56,067 nt of DNA, from contig CAJUQK010000015.1 in the NCBI GenBank assembly GCA_910588205.1, forward strand, positions 1-56,067. The letters run 5' to 3'. Under the pieces are notes generated by a model. It made no database searches and was not told the DNA's origin. It was given only the letters and a program-made list of their open reading frames with translations. The position numbers and the translations under genes were made by a program. Positions within the stretch are counted from its first letter, which is position 1. Every line of letters starts with the position of its first letter. Below, in pieces: positions 10,001 to 17,741 of the stretch. The DNA is from an uncultured Eggerthellaceae bacterium (GTDB lineage: Bacteria > Actinomycetota > Coriobacteriia > Coriobacteriales > Eggerthellaceae).

Positions 10001-11497
10001 CATGCGCCCATTGCCGTCATCTTGCACCGGGCCATTGCCCACAGGGTTCTTCACGTGGCTGCATTGCAAACCGAAGCTGGCAAAATCCGTGCCGTAGTTG
10101 TATGGGTTGTTGACCGGCCACTTCTCGGAATGGAAGTTCTGATCCTCCCAGGTCCAGCTCCAGAATTCGAAGATGTAGTTGAAGTAGTGTCGGGAGGCTT
10201 GGCTCGCATTCGCATCCACCCAGAAGTTGGAAACATCGCGATCGGCAACGCCGCTCCAGTCCGCTCCCTCAGTCCAAGCGATGTATTCGTAGAGCGCGTC
10301 CGGATCGCTGATCCAGGAGTAGCAGTAGGCTCCTGAATTCACGCAGGCGTGCCATTGGAAGTCATTCGGGTCGGGATGAGCCCACCAGTAGTTGATGTAG
10401 GAATCGAAGGGGATGACCCGGCCAGGAGTCAGCGTGTCCAGGTTCAGGCTGTCGAACACCACGTCTGGCACGTAGGCTAGATCGGAAGTGGAGGTAGCTA
10501 TGGCAGGCTCTGCCATCAGATCCATCACGCCGGGAGCATCCACCTCCACGCTCACCTGTAGGAGGGTCTGGGGAGAGAGGGCTAACTCGAGCTCTCCGGT
10601 GGCAACGTCCCAAAAGGCGTTGACGTTCTCTTCCAAAGCCATCTCATCGGTGCTGTCATTCGCTCTCACATGGAGGTCGGCTAGGGTCAGGTATCCGGCC
10701 GTGTCCGGGGCGGCCACCGGGATCTTGGTAGTCACATCGAAGGAGCTGGATTCCACGGTCTGGTCAGCCACGGGCCTCACGCGCGGGTCATGGCAGATGA
10801 CACGGACATCGGTCTTTGAGGATGCAGCTTCGCTCACGGTGGTGGGGACCAGCAGCTGAAGTTGGCAGGCGAAAGGCACCTCCCCATCATCATCGCGGTA
10901 TAGGCTCTTTGGCACATAGGCTATGCCGGTGGCGTAGTCCAGATGGGCGCCTTCTATCACCGCGCCTTCATGGGAGAGCTCGGCGAAGGCGTGGTCAGTG
11001 ATTGATCCCACTCCGTTGAGGGCGGGAGCGGCAGCAAGGGCAACGAGGTAGTCTGATCCTTCGCCTGGATCCAGTAGGTCCAAGGTAGAATCGTACTGGC
11101 CCGCTATGAGGCTCATCCAGTCATCCCGGCCATAGACGGCATCGAAGGTGACGTCTGCCCCTGCCGCCGGGGCATCCAAGAGCGTGGTCTTCAGGAAGAG
11201 GGTATGACCGCTCTCTTCGAAGGAGGAGAGTTCGGTTCCTGTGAACCAAGCGGCAGCCTTCTTCAGAAGAGGTGGCTCTGTGGTGGGGGCAAGGCTCTCA
11301 TCAAGACCCTGTTCGAGGCAAGCATCTCGGGTGGGGTGGGCGGGGGTGAAGCATTCCTTCCCATCTGGTTGGATATCATCTGCTTCGGAGGGAGAGGCCT
11401 CTGCCCAGGAGGGCGAGAGCGCCAATGCTAGCACCAAGAGCGTCTTGATGAGCCGCTCCAGCCACCGCCCTTTCCTCCCCACGTTCGTTGTCGTCAT
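7010..11497 (-). CDS. LPXTG-anchored surface protein with SpaA-like and three VaFE (T-Q ester bond) repeats
   Basis: A large sortase-anchored adhesin or pilin-like protein of 1495 residues. Order: signal peptide (about 1-34, ending AEA); an unrecognised N-terminal region (about 35-540) rich in Trp/Tyr around 365-460; four SpaA/prealbumin-like beta domains (about 543-635, 646-765, 779-885, 895-1045); three VaFE repeats (about 1051-1170, 1177-1303, 1308-1435), each with an early Thr and a final Gln (near 1166, 1299, 1430) suited to a Thr-Gln ester crosslink; LPQTG at 1453-1457, a membrane helix and a basic tail. The ATG at 11497 is chosen over one at 11530 because GGGAAGGAG precedes it. No sortase lies in the window. 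It interrupts the dxr-rseP cluster. A Pho-box-like repeat lies at 11570-11586. Confidence 0.9.
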   Translation of the reverse strand: MTTTNVGRKGRWLERLIKTLLVLALALSPSWAEASPSEADDIQPDGKECFTPAHPTRDACLEQGLDESLAPTTEPPLLKKAAAWFTGTELSSFEESGHTLFLKTTLLDAPAAGADVTFDAVYGRDDWMSLIAGQYDSTLDLLDPGEGSDYLVALAAAPALNGVGSITDHAFAELSHEGAVIEGAHLDYATGIAYVPKSLYRDDDGEVPFACQLQLLVPTTVSEAASSKTDVRVICHDPRVRPVADQTVESSSFDVTTKIPVAAPDTAGYLTLADLHVRANDSTDEMALEENVNAFWDVATGELELALSPQTLLQVSVEVDAPGVMDLMAEPAIATSTSDLAYVPDVVFDSLNLDTLTPGRVIPFDSYINYWWAHPDPNDFQWHACVNSGAYCYSWISDPDALYEYIAWTEGADWSGVADRDVSNFWVDANASQASRHYFNYIFEFWSWTWEDQNFHSEKWPVNNPYNYGTDFASFGLQCSHVKNPVGNGPVQDDGNGRMALRVLEVNQEAARPYVVLGFVGPSVANQPGVGIYKFEIQASGDIQLTKTSADLTITQGNGSYSFEGIVYDVFSDPNCTSYVCSITLDSQGRGLSKKLKEGTYHLRENAASLQDRGFAWDAKVIPVQVQKGKTAEANASDAPQSYGPGLLVRKVDSVTANSTPQGDGTLEGAQFRVKHFGTVTTDADKLPATPLRTWVFATDETGCLFLDEAHWVSGDDLYRTASGDACLPLGTLTIQEVSAPEGYHLDSQIFIIPLPSSGLEATIPFTQTTTVSEEILRGGVLIEKRDIESLLQSPLGSASLDGTTFAITNKSTHAVSVNGVMYEPEEVVMTITAEGGSAQTAADALPYGTYSLKETAAGEGYLASDTQERSFQIREAGVIVTFAQEEAALDQVKRGDLDFRKILATDQSRLGRIPFLLESKTTGERHVLVSDENGIVNTAAAWKPHTIATNGNDLVLANIEGEESPQPIEADTLDLDAGCWFGLTTEGDITTPDDSLGALPFDTYRLTELRSTSNAGYDLIELDGIKVTAHGLSIPLGDLEDRVTPPPAVTTYATNAADASKHLFPDPEVTITDRIDYCNLTPGHEYRFTGRLMDAESGEALIGADGSPVTTSITHAPVASSGSCEVSFTFDATTLGGRRIVCFETVTDGATDEVIARHEELSDAGQSLGVIEPRIGTYATDSVTGTKEVISGDVLTIEDAVNYSGLQEGVEYILQGTLMKKTNQEDGTVSAQPVQNEESEPLTCSVAFTPTSHTGRTDVSFTLDASSLEDGTDLVVYETLFKDGRAVVVHEDPTNDAQTLTLRTPRIRTHAFEARSGEATCPPDSQIVVTDEILYEALEVGKTYTAFGTLMVVTDEHEGTISAAPLLDDSGNKVTGSHTFVPSTSEGSIFVDFEVDTQDLQGARLVAFERLTCEGRIIAAHEDPAAESQTVWVEDDQEPEPPSLERSSGGKLPQTGDRAPLGLFTLMAAVAFGGALLFRKHLHLMRRRDAHLQL

Positions 11498-11569
11498 AGC
11501 CTGCTCCTTCCCGCCGCTCTCAGGCGACATCTGCTGCCAAGCCTTGTTCTCAAGGGTAGAGAGCGCATC

Positions 11570-11586
11570 TGACAGGGATCTGACAG
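11570..11586 (-). promoter_or_regulatory. Pho-box-like direct repeat upstream of the LPXTG gene
   Basis: On the minus strand the sequence reads CTGTCA-N5-CTGTCA. The wider direct repeat is ten identical bases (CCTGTCAGAT) with an 11-bp period, the format bound by OmpR/PhoB-family regulators. It ends 73 bp before the chosen start. A weak -10-like TACCCT begins 11 bp downstream, the spacing seen at PhoB-activated promoters. Confidence 0.5.
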
Positions 11587-11761
11587 GAACGCGTCAAGCA
11601 GGCAGGGGGTGTTCGCTCAAAACCTCCGCTCTTTCGTCGCTGGTCTCGAAGACCCCTTCGCCGATTCGTGGACATCTTGCAGAGGCTCTTCACTTTTCCG
11701 TTCGCAGTCTTGATAATGTCTGCATCCATTCGCAGGACGACAGCAGAAAGGACCCTGTTCT

Positions 11762-12862
11762 TTGGATATCCTGTTCATGATCTTCTCAGCAGTGGTCGCC
11801 ATCGGCTTCATCGTGCTCATCCACGAGGGAGGGCACTACCTTGCATCCCGGGCCTTTGGGGTGCGCGTAACGGAATTCATGCTGGGTCTTCCCGGACCTT
11901 CGGTGGGCTTTACGGCTGGCGGTACCCGATTCGGGATAACGGCGGTCCCCCTTGGTGGATACGCTCGGGTTTGCGGTATGGAATGCGGGGATCTTGATCC
12001 ACATCTGCGCGGTGCATTGCGGGAGCTGTACACCGCTGGTTCTCTCACGGAAGCACAGTTGGCTGAGCGGTTGGGGATCAGTGAAGAGGATGCTGCCGAA
12101 GTGCTGGAGGAGCTCTATGAATGGGGTTCCGTCCTCAGGCCTGGCAAGGCAGATGGAGGCCTGTGGCGAGTACCCGCGCTCATCCCCTCCGGTCGTGCTC
12201 TCAAGCAAGCGAGGCGGCTCTGCTTGCCTCTGCCTCAGGCGCTTCCTGCAGGCAGCCCTCGTGCAGACGTGGACGAAGATGCCCTCTTCGAGGCAGAGCT
12301 TGCCTGCCAGTATCGTTCGCTTCCCTTCTGGAAGCGCTCGGTGATCCTGCTGGCGGGGATAGCCTTGAACCTCCTGTTCGCCGTTATCGCCTTCATCGTG
12401 GTCTATACGGTGATCGGGGTAGATGTCACCACCGCTAGCGGTGAGGTGCAGCACCTTACCCTCACAGTCGGTCAGTCCATCCAGGCGGGCTTCGGGGTCA
12501 TCGCAACCACCTTCCAGGCCATCCTCGGGCTCTTCAACCCTGCCACGGCGGCAGATGTGGTATCGAACTCCACCTCAGTGGTGGGGATCGCGGTGATGTC
12601 TGCGGATTTCTTCGCCAAAGGGGTGGCCGATGCGCTCTTCTTCATGGCCATCATCTCGGTGTCCATCGGCCTCATGAACCTGCTTCCTATCCCTCCTCTG
12701 GACGGGGGTCGCTTCTTGGTGGAGATCATCCAGAAGATCAGCGGGCGCACGGTACCCGCTCGGGTGATGGGCATCGCCTCCATGGCAGGGATGGCGCTGT
12801 TCCTCTGCTTCTTCGCATTCATGCTGAATCAGGACATCCAGCGGTTCATCCTCGGCGGCTGA
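11762..12862 (+). CDS. rseP: M50 site-2 protease (RseP/YaeL family) with a winged-helix-like insert and no PDZ domain
   Basis: Intramembrane zinc protease. The first helix carries HEGGH (residues 21-25) and the last conserved block is NLLPIPPLDGG. Between them, where RseP has a short cytoplasmic loop, about 100 extra residues (about 75-175) include a helix-turn-helix-like stretch (residues 81-126: SLTEAQLAERLGISEEDAAE, then EELYEWGSV). The next helix follows SLPFWKRSVILLAG as in the family. The region between the second and third helices is too short for a PDZ domain. The TTG at 11762 is chosen because AGAAAGGA lies 9 nt upstream; an ATG at 11777 is too far away. ispG follows at 80 bp. Confidence 0.9.
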   Translation: MDILFMIFSAVVAIGFIVLIHEGGHYLASRAFGVRVTEFMLGLPGPSVGFTAGGTRFGITAVPLGGYARVCGMECGDLDPHLRGALRELYTAGSLTEAQLAERLGISEEDAAEVLEELYEWGSVLRPGKADGGLWRVPALIPSGRALKQARRLCLPLPQALPAGSPRADVDEDALFEAELACQYRSLPFWKRSVILLAGIALNLLFAVIAFIVVYTVIGVDVTTASGEVQHLTLTVGQSIQAGFGVIATTFQAILGLFNPATAADVVSNSTSVVGIAVMSADFFAKGVADALFFMAIISVSIGLMNLLPIPPLDGGRFLVEIIQKISGRTVPARVMGIASMAGMALFLCFFAFMLNQDIQRFILGG

Positions 12863-12942
12863 CGCACTTCCCCTTGCTGGCTTGCGTTAAGATATCTGAG
12901 AGCAACAGCAAGGATCAAAGAGCGAACGGAGGAGAGCTGCAG

Positions 12943-14010
12943 ATGAGCGGAACCGCTCCTAACCAGAAGACGCGCACGGTGATGGTCGGCGGCGTGCCGG
13001 TAGGGGGAGGCGCTCCCATAGCCGTTCAGTCCATGCTCTGTGCTCCAGAGGGTGATGCCGGGGCCAATATAGAGCAGGTGCAGCGTCTGGCTGAGGCGGG
13101 ATGCGAGATAGCTCGCATGGCTGTTCCTCGGCGGGAATCCCTGGCCGTGTTCTCGAAGGTCTGTGATGCCAGCCCCATTCCCATCGTGGCAGACATCCAT
13201 TTCGACGCGAAATGCGCCATTGAGGCGGCCTGGCGCGGCGCGTCTGCTCTGCGCATCAACCCGGGTAACATCGGTGGTCTAGAAGAGACCGATCTGGTCA
13301 TCGCTGCCGCTCGTGGCGCTGACATCCCCATCCGTATCGGGGTGAATGCCGGTTCGCTGCAATCGGATATCGCCTCCCGGAAGGACCTCACCCTGCCTCA
13401 GAAGCTGACGAAGAGCGCTGTGGAATATGTCAAGTACTTCGAGCAGGTGAAGGGGTTCACGAACATCGTGGTATCCGCGAAGGCCCATGACGTGATGGCT
13501 ACGGTGGAGACCTATCGCCTCCTCTCTCAAGAGATTCCTGCCATACCCCTGCATATCGGTGTCACCGAAGCAGGTCTAGCCTTGCAGGGCATCGTCAAAT
13601 CTTCGGTGGGTCTGGGCATCCTCCTCTCTGAGGGGGTCGGAGACACCCTGCGCATCTCGCTCACCGATGACCCGGTCTTGGAGGTGCGTGCCGGTTGGGC
13701 GCTCTTGGCTTCCCTGGGGTTGCGTCAGCGCTCTCCCGAGATCATCAGCTGCCCTACTTGTGGGCGGTGTAAGGTGGATCTCATCTCCTTGGCGAAGGAG
13801 GTAGAGGAGCGTCTTCGCCAGGTCGATAAGCCTATTCGCGTTGCTGTCATGGGTTGCGTGGTCAACGGGCCGGGAGAGGCCAAGGATGCTCATGTGGGCG
13901 TCGCCTGCGGAGATAAGCAGGGAGCGGTGTTCGTTAATGGTAGAATCGTCCGCAAAGTAGAAGAGAGCAAGATCATCGATGCTCTCATGGAAGAGATCGA
14001 GGCGTTCTAG
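12943..14010 (+). CDS. ispG: 4-hydroxy-3-methylbut-2-enyl diphosphate synthase (IspG/GcpE)
   Basis: [4Fe-4S] enzyme that reductively dehydrates MEcPP to HMBPP in the MEP pathway. 355 residues, usual for the short bacterial form. Cluster cysteines are seen in ISCPTCGRCKVDL and in VMGCVVNGPGEA. The ATG at 12943 follows ACGGAGGAGAG and gives MSGTAPNQKTRTVMVGGVPV; an in-frame ATG at 12874 lacks a ribosome binding site. It lies between rseP and proS, the same order as in many actinobacteria and proteobacteria. Confidence 0.96.
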   Translation: MSGTAPNQKTRTVMVGGVPVGGGAPIAVQSMLCAPEGDAGANIEQVQRLAEAGCEIARMAVPRRESLAVFSKVCDASPIPIVADIHFDAKCAIEAAWRGASALRINPGNIGGLEETDLVIAAARGADIPIRIGVNAGSLQSDIASRKDLTLPQKLTKSAVEYVKYFEQVKGFTNIVVSAKAHDVMATVETYRLLSQEIPAIPLHIGVTEAGLALQGIVKSSVGLGILLSEGVGDTLRISLTDDPVLEVRAGWALLASLGLRQRSPEIISCPTCGRCKVDLISLAKEVEERLRQVDKPIRVAVMGCVVNGPGEAKDAHVGVACGDKQGAVFVNGRIVRKVEESKIIDALMEEIEAF

Positions 14011-14062
14011 CCACCGTGTGGCTCACTCAGGAAGCGCCTTCGGCAAAAGAGAGGGAAGGCGC

Positions 14063-15817
14063 ATGCACGAGATACTTCGTCTTAAGAACCTGTATGTCCC
14101 CACGCTCAAAGAGGATCCGGCGGATGCGGATATCGCGAGCCATAAGCTGCTTCTGCGCTCAGGCATGCTCCGCAAGACCGCAAGCGGGGTCTACACGTTC
14201 TTGCCCCTGGGCTTTCGCGTGCTCAAGAAGATCGAAGCCATCGTTCGCGAAGAGATGGATGCCACGGGTGCCTATGAGATCATGATGCCCGCGCTGCAGC
14301 CTTCTGAGCTCTGGTTGGAGAGCGGTCGTTGGGATGACTACGGCCCTGAGCTCATGCGCCTGAACGACCGCCATGACCGCGGCTTCTGCTTAGGGCCCAC
14401 CCATGAAGAGCTCATCACCGCCCTCGTGCGGGATGAGCTGCGCAGCTACAAGCAACTCCCGCTCACGCTGTATCAGATCCAGGTGAAGTTCCGTGATGAG
14501 ATCCGTCCGCGCTTCGGGCTTCTGCGCAGCCGAGAGTTCATCATGAAGGATGCCTACTCCTTCCATGATTCCCAGGAATCTCTCCAAGAAACCTATGATG
14601 CCATGTCTGAGGCCTATGGGCGCATCTGCGATAGGTGTGGCTTGGAGTGGCGGGGTGTTGAGGCTGACTCCGGTCAGATCGGCGGCAAGGTGACCACAGA
14701 GTTCATGGCTCTGGCCGAGAGTGGAGAGGCTGAGCTGGTCTATTGCGATTGTGGCTATTCGGCGAATACCGAAGCGGGAGAGTGCATCCCTCATCCCACC
14801 ACCCATAACGTCTCTGAGCTCACGAAGATCGCCACGCCGGAGGTTCATACCATCGAAGAGTTGGCACAGTTCTTGGATATCCCCGAATCCTCTACCGTGA
14901 AAGCCCTCTCAGGCAAGGATGCGGAGGGGAATCTGGTGGTGCTCTTCATCCCCGGTTGCCATGAGCTGAATGAGATCAAGGCTGCTCGGGCCATAGAGGG
15001 CTTCACTCTGCTGACCGACGATGAGATGAAGGCCTTCGGTCTGCATAAGGGCTCCATGGGTCCGGTGGGGCTGCCGGATGAGGCGCGCATCGTGGCCGAT
15101 TCCTCTTTGAAGGGCGTGCCGCAATGGGTGGTAGGTGCCAACGAAGAGGGCTATCACTTGCTGGGTGCGGCCCCTGGCCGTGATTTCACCGTAGATAAGT
15201 GGACGGACCTCTGCGTGGTGAAGCCAGGGGACTCCTGCCCCGATTGCCATTGTGCGCTCAAGGGTGCGCGGGGTATCGAAGTGAGCCAGGTGTTCCAGTT
15301 GGGCACCAAGTACTCCGAGAGCATGGGGGCTACATACCTAGATAAGGATGGCAGGGAGCAACCTTTCATCATGGGTTGCTATGGGGTGGGTGTCTCCCGT
15401 ACCCTAGCGGCCATTGTGGAGCAGCACAATGATGAGCACGGTATCAAGTGGCCTTTGGCTGTGGCTCCGGCCCATGTATGCGTGATCCCGCTCCAAGTGG
15501 GTGATGATCTTGTCCAGCCGAAAGCGGAAGAGATAGCCCAAGCCTGTCAGAAGTTGGGCTTCGAAGTGGCTATTGATGATCGCGACGAGCGTGCCGGAGT
15601 GAAGTTCGCTGATGCTGATCTCATTGGTTGGCCGCTCCAGATCATCGTGGGCAAGCGGGGGTTGGCTGAGGGCAAGGTTGAGATCAAGCGCCGTCTCACG
15701 GGAGAGCGCAGCGATTTCCTGATAGACGCCCTGCCGGAGTTGCTCGCTTTCGCCAATAAGCGCATGATCGACATGAGCCGCGGCGGTGTCACCATCTTCG
15801 CGGGGCTCTTCGAATAG
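14063..15817 (+). CDS. proS: Prolyl-tRNA synthetase, bacterial type with editing insertion
   Basis: Charges tRNA-Pro with proline in the cytosol. 584 residues, matching the bacterial form that carries an INS editing domain (about 230-400) inside a class II synthetase core, with a C-terminal anticodon-binding domain. Class II motifs are visible at LGPTHEELIT and FRDEIRPRFGLLRSREFIMKD, and near MGCYGVGVSRTLAAIVEQ. The ATG at 14063 follows GAGGGAAGG and begins MHEILRLKNLYVPTLKE. A hairpin terminator follows at 15854. Confidence 0.96.
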   Translation: MHEILRLKNLYVPTLKEDPADADIASHKLLLRSGMLRKTASGVYTFLPLGFRVLKKIEAIVREEMDATGAYEIMMPALQPSELWLESGRWDDYGPELMRLNDRHDRGFCLGPTHEELITALVRDELRSYKQLPLTLYQIQVKFRDEIRPRFGLLRSREFIMKDAYSFHDSQESLQETYDAMSEAYGRICDRCGLEWRGVEADSGQIGGKVTTEFMALAESGEAELVYCDCGYSANTEAGECIPHPTTHNVSELTKIATPEVHTIEELAQFLDIPESSTVKALSGKDAEGNLVVLFIPGCHELNEIKAARAIEGFTLLTDDEMKAFGLHKGSMGPVGLPDEARIVADSSLKGVPQWVVGANEEGYHLLGAAPGRDFTVDKWTDLCVVKPGDSCPDCHCALKGARGIEVSQVFQLGTKYSESMGATYLDKDGREQPFIMGCYGVGVSRTLAAIVEQHNDEHGIKWPLAVAPAHVCVIPLQVGDDLVQPKAEEIAQACQKLGFEVAIDDRDERAGVKFADADLIGWPLQIIVGKRGLAEGKVEIKRRLTGERSDFLIDALPELLAFANKRMIDMSRGGVTIFAGLFE

Positions 15818-15853
15818 CTCCCCAGCCGCAAACCGTTCGGAAACGATATCTTG

Positions 15854-15880
15854 CGCCCCGGTCTCGGCCGGGGCGTTTGC
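15854..15880 (+). terminator. Terminator after proS
   Basis: CGCCCCGG-N6-CCGGGGCG stem followed by TTTGCGT, 37 bp after the proS stop. It ends the isoprenoid/proS transcription unit before the phasin-like gene. Confidence 0.75.
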
Positions 15881-15933
15881 GTCATCCTTGGGGTCAGGCA
15901 ATGCAGCTATGGATCCAAGGAGGCGTTTCAACC

Positions 15934-16278
15934 ATGACGAACGTAACAGATCCCTTCCGCCAGATATTCCTCGCAGGGGTAGGTGCTCTGGCCATAGGAG
16001 CTGACAAATCCCAGGAGATCTTAGATACCCTGGTCAAGCGGGGGCAGGTTACGGTGGATCAGGGCAAGGAGATAGCTACAGAGCTCCAGGCCGAGACCAA
16101 TGACCGCACAACGGAGCTGCGTGATGACATCATCCGTGCTCAGATGCAGACCATGACCAAAGAGCAGCGAGATGCCTTTGCTGCACGGGTAGCTGAGATA
16201 GCGGCTAGCGTTGATGGCGATGATGCTCTGCGGGCCCAGCAGGCCGCAGAGGTGACCGTAGCTGCTACCCAGCAGTAG
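15934..16278 (+). CDS. Phasin-like/PhaF-type small helical protein
   Basis: 114 residues, nearly all predicted alpha-helix. The segment FRQIFLAGVGALAIGADKSQ followed by LDTLVKRGQVTVDQGKEIA matches the pattern of phasin-family proteins found widely in Gram-positive bacteria, including those without polyhydroxyalkanoate. The C-terminus is amphipathic and Ala/Gln rich. The ATG at 15934 is preceded by CCAAGGAGG. No PHA synthase is in the window, so a granule role cannot be inferred; a coiled-coil stress or regulatory protein is equally possible. Confidence 0.7.
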   Translation: MTNVTDPFRQIFLAGVGALAIGADKSQEILDTLVKRGQVTVDQGKEIATELQAETNDRTTELRDDIIRAQMQTMTKEQRDAFAARVAEIAASVDGDDALRAQQAAEVTVAATQQ

Positions 16279-16294
16279 CTTCCCGCCATCATGG

Positions 16295-16330
16295 GGTATC
16301 CTCTAGGGTCTTGGAATACCTTAGAGGATA
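16295..16330 (+). promoter_or_regulatory. Overlapping alternative stems before rlmB
   Basis: Stem A pairs GGTATCC (16295-16301) with GGAATACC (16313-16320, one bulged A). Stem B is the perfect 9-bp pair TATCCTCTA/TAGAGGATA (16297-16305/16322-16330). They share bases and exclude each other. Stem B ends just before the AGGAG ribosome binding site of rlmB. It may be a regulatory leader or simply a weak terminator of the upstream gene; no T-run follows. Confidence 0.4.
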
Positions 16331-16339
16331 AGGAGCCTC

Positions 16340-17128
16340 ATGGCTGACTACATAGAGGGCAAGCGCCCTGTTCTGGAAGCGCTTCGCAGCGGGATGCCCA
16401 TCAAAGAGGTGTGCCTGGCGGACAACCTTGATAGGGATACCTTGGTGAAGGACATTCTGCGCAAGTGCAAGCAGCGCGCCATTCCGGTGAAAGACGTGCC
16501 CCGCAAGCGCATTGATGAGATGGTGCGTGCATCTGCATCTAAGGCCACCGAGGAGCGGCAGCGCAAGATCGCCGATCAAGGTGTGGTGGCCCTTGCGGCA
16601 CCGTTTCCCTATATTGCGCTGGAAGAGGTCATCGCTCGCGGGGATGAGCAGTTCGAACGGCATCGTCGTGCCTTGGTGATCCTCTGCGACCACCTAACGG
16701 ATACGGGTAACCTGGGAGCCATCGCTCGTTCGGCGGAGTGTGTGGGTGCGGCAGGGCTCGTCATTCCCAACAAACGTTCAGCCTCTGTGACGGCTGCCAC
16801 CTACAAGAGCTCTGCAGGAGCCATCGCCCATATCCCTGTTGCCCAGGTGTCGAATATAGCCCAAGCCATGGAGCGGTTGAAGGGGGCGGGCTTTTGGGTG
16901 GTGGCTGCCACTGAGCATGCTGATGAGGTCCTTTGGGATACGAACCTGGAAGGACGCATAGCGCTCGTACTGGGCAATGAGCAGAAGGGTGTTTCTGAAC
17001 TCGTGCGCAAGGGCTCTGATCTGGAGTGCCGCCTGCCCATGTACGGAGAGCTCTCTTCGTTGAACGTAGCTCAGGCTTCTACGGCATTCATGTATGAATG
17101 GCTGAGGCAGAACCGTGACCAAGGATAG
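16340..17128 (+). CDS. rlmB: 23S rRNA (guanosine 2'-O) methyltransferase RlmB, TrmH/SpoU family
   Basis: SPOUT-fold methyltransferase that methylates a ribose in 23S rRNA (Gm2251 in E. coli numbering). 262 residues: an N-terminal substrate-binding domain (about 1-80) and a catalytic domain. Motifs are LCDHLTDTGNLGAIARSAEC, VLGNEQKGVSELVR and LPMYGELSSLNVAQASTAFMYE. The ribosome binding site AAGGAG lies 6 nt before the ATG. Its last 14 bases overlap the NYN RNase gene, a pairing also seen in Firmicutes (rlmB-yacP). Confidence 0.93.
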   Translation: MADYIEGKRPVLEALRSGMPIKEVCLADNLDRDTLVKDILRKCKQRAIPVKDVPRKRIDEMVRASASKATEERQRKIADQGVVALAAPFPYIALEEVIARGDEQFERHRRALVILCDHLTDTGNLGAIARSAECVGAAGLVIPNKRSASVTAATYKSSAGAIAHIPVAQVSNIAQAMERLKGAGFWVVAATEHADEVLWDTNLEGRIALVLGNEQKGVSELVRKGSDLECRLPMYGELSSLNVAQASTAFMYEWLRQNRDQG

Positions 17129-17657
17129 AAAGCGCCTGCTCATCGTAGACGGCTACAACGTCATTCGCTCTGGTAGCCGCTATGATCTCATCAAGCTACC
17201 GGATTATACGGATGACACGTTCAATCAGGCGCGCGAGAGGCTCATCAATGACGTGATAGACATCGCGGGTCGCGGTGGAGAGGCTATCGTGGTCTTCGAT
17301 GCAGCTGACAATGCCTATGCGGCCCGGGAATCGGATGTCAGCATAGGCTCGGTGCGCGTCATGTTCACTCGGAGAGGACAGTCAGCTGATCGGCTCATCG
17401 AGAAGCTGGCCTTCGACGCGAAGGAGCGTGGCATAGAGACGCTCGTCGTCTCGAGCGATGCGGGTATCCAAGATGCGGTCTTCGGTGGAGGAGTGGACCG
17501 CATGAGCGCTGAGGGCTTCTGCCAAGAGATAGAGCTCCATAGGCGCGAGGTTCATGAGGACGAGAGCCCGGTAATAGCCCAGAAGCGCACGGTGGCTGAT
17601 CGCCTGTCCCCTGAGGTCATCGCCAAGCTGGAGGCTCTGCGGGATGAGGGCAGATAG
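17115..17657 (+). CDS. NYN-domain RNase of the YacP/Rae1 family
   Basis: 180-residue PIN-like nuclease. Acidic metal ligands appear in LLIVDGYNVIRS near the N-terminus, VVFDAADNAY around residue 60 and LVVSSDAGIQDAV around residue 115. B. subtilis Rae1 (YacP) of this family cleaves mRNA inside the ribosome A site; the same role here is inferred. It starts with GTG inside the rlmB gene and is probably co-translated with it. A bidirectional terminator follows. Confidence 0.85.
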   Translation: MTKDRKRLLIVDGYNVIRSGSRYDLIKLPDYTDDTFNQARERLINDVIDIAGRGGEAIVVFDAADNAYAARESDVSIGSVRVMFTRRGQSADRLIEKLAFDAKERGIETLVVSSDAGIQDAVFGGGVDRMSAEGFCQEIELHRREVHEDESPVIAQKRTVADRLSPEVIAKLEALRDEGR

Positions 17658-17681
17658 GGTAGATGATCATCTCCTGAGAAG

Positions 17682-17709
17682 CGAAGAGCCCCATCAACGG
17701 GGCTCTTCG
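17682..17709. terminator. Bidirectional terminator between the NYN RNase and the response regulator
   Basis: CGAAGAGCCCC-N6-GGGGCTCTTCG is a perfect 11-bp stem located between two convergent genes. A TGCTTATCTTCT tract follows on the plus strand. Confidence 0.85.
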
Positions 17710-17741
17710 TGCTTATCTTCTATGCTGGATGAGCGGAGCGC

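Noticed and set aside
7242..11001. Numerous plus-strand open frames opposite the surface-protein gene
   Set aside because: All are antisense shadows of the long minus-strand adhesin gene and resemble no family.
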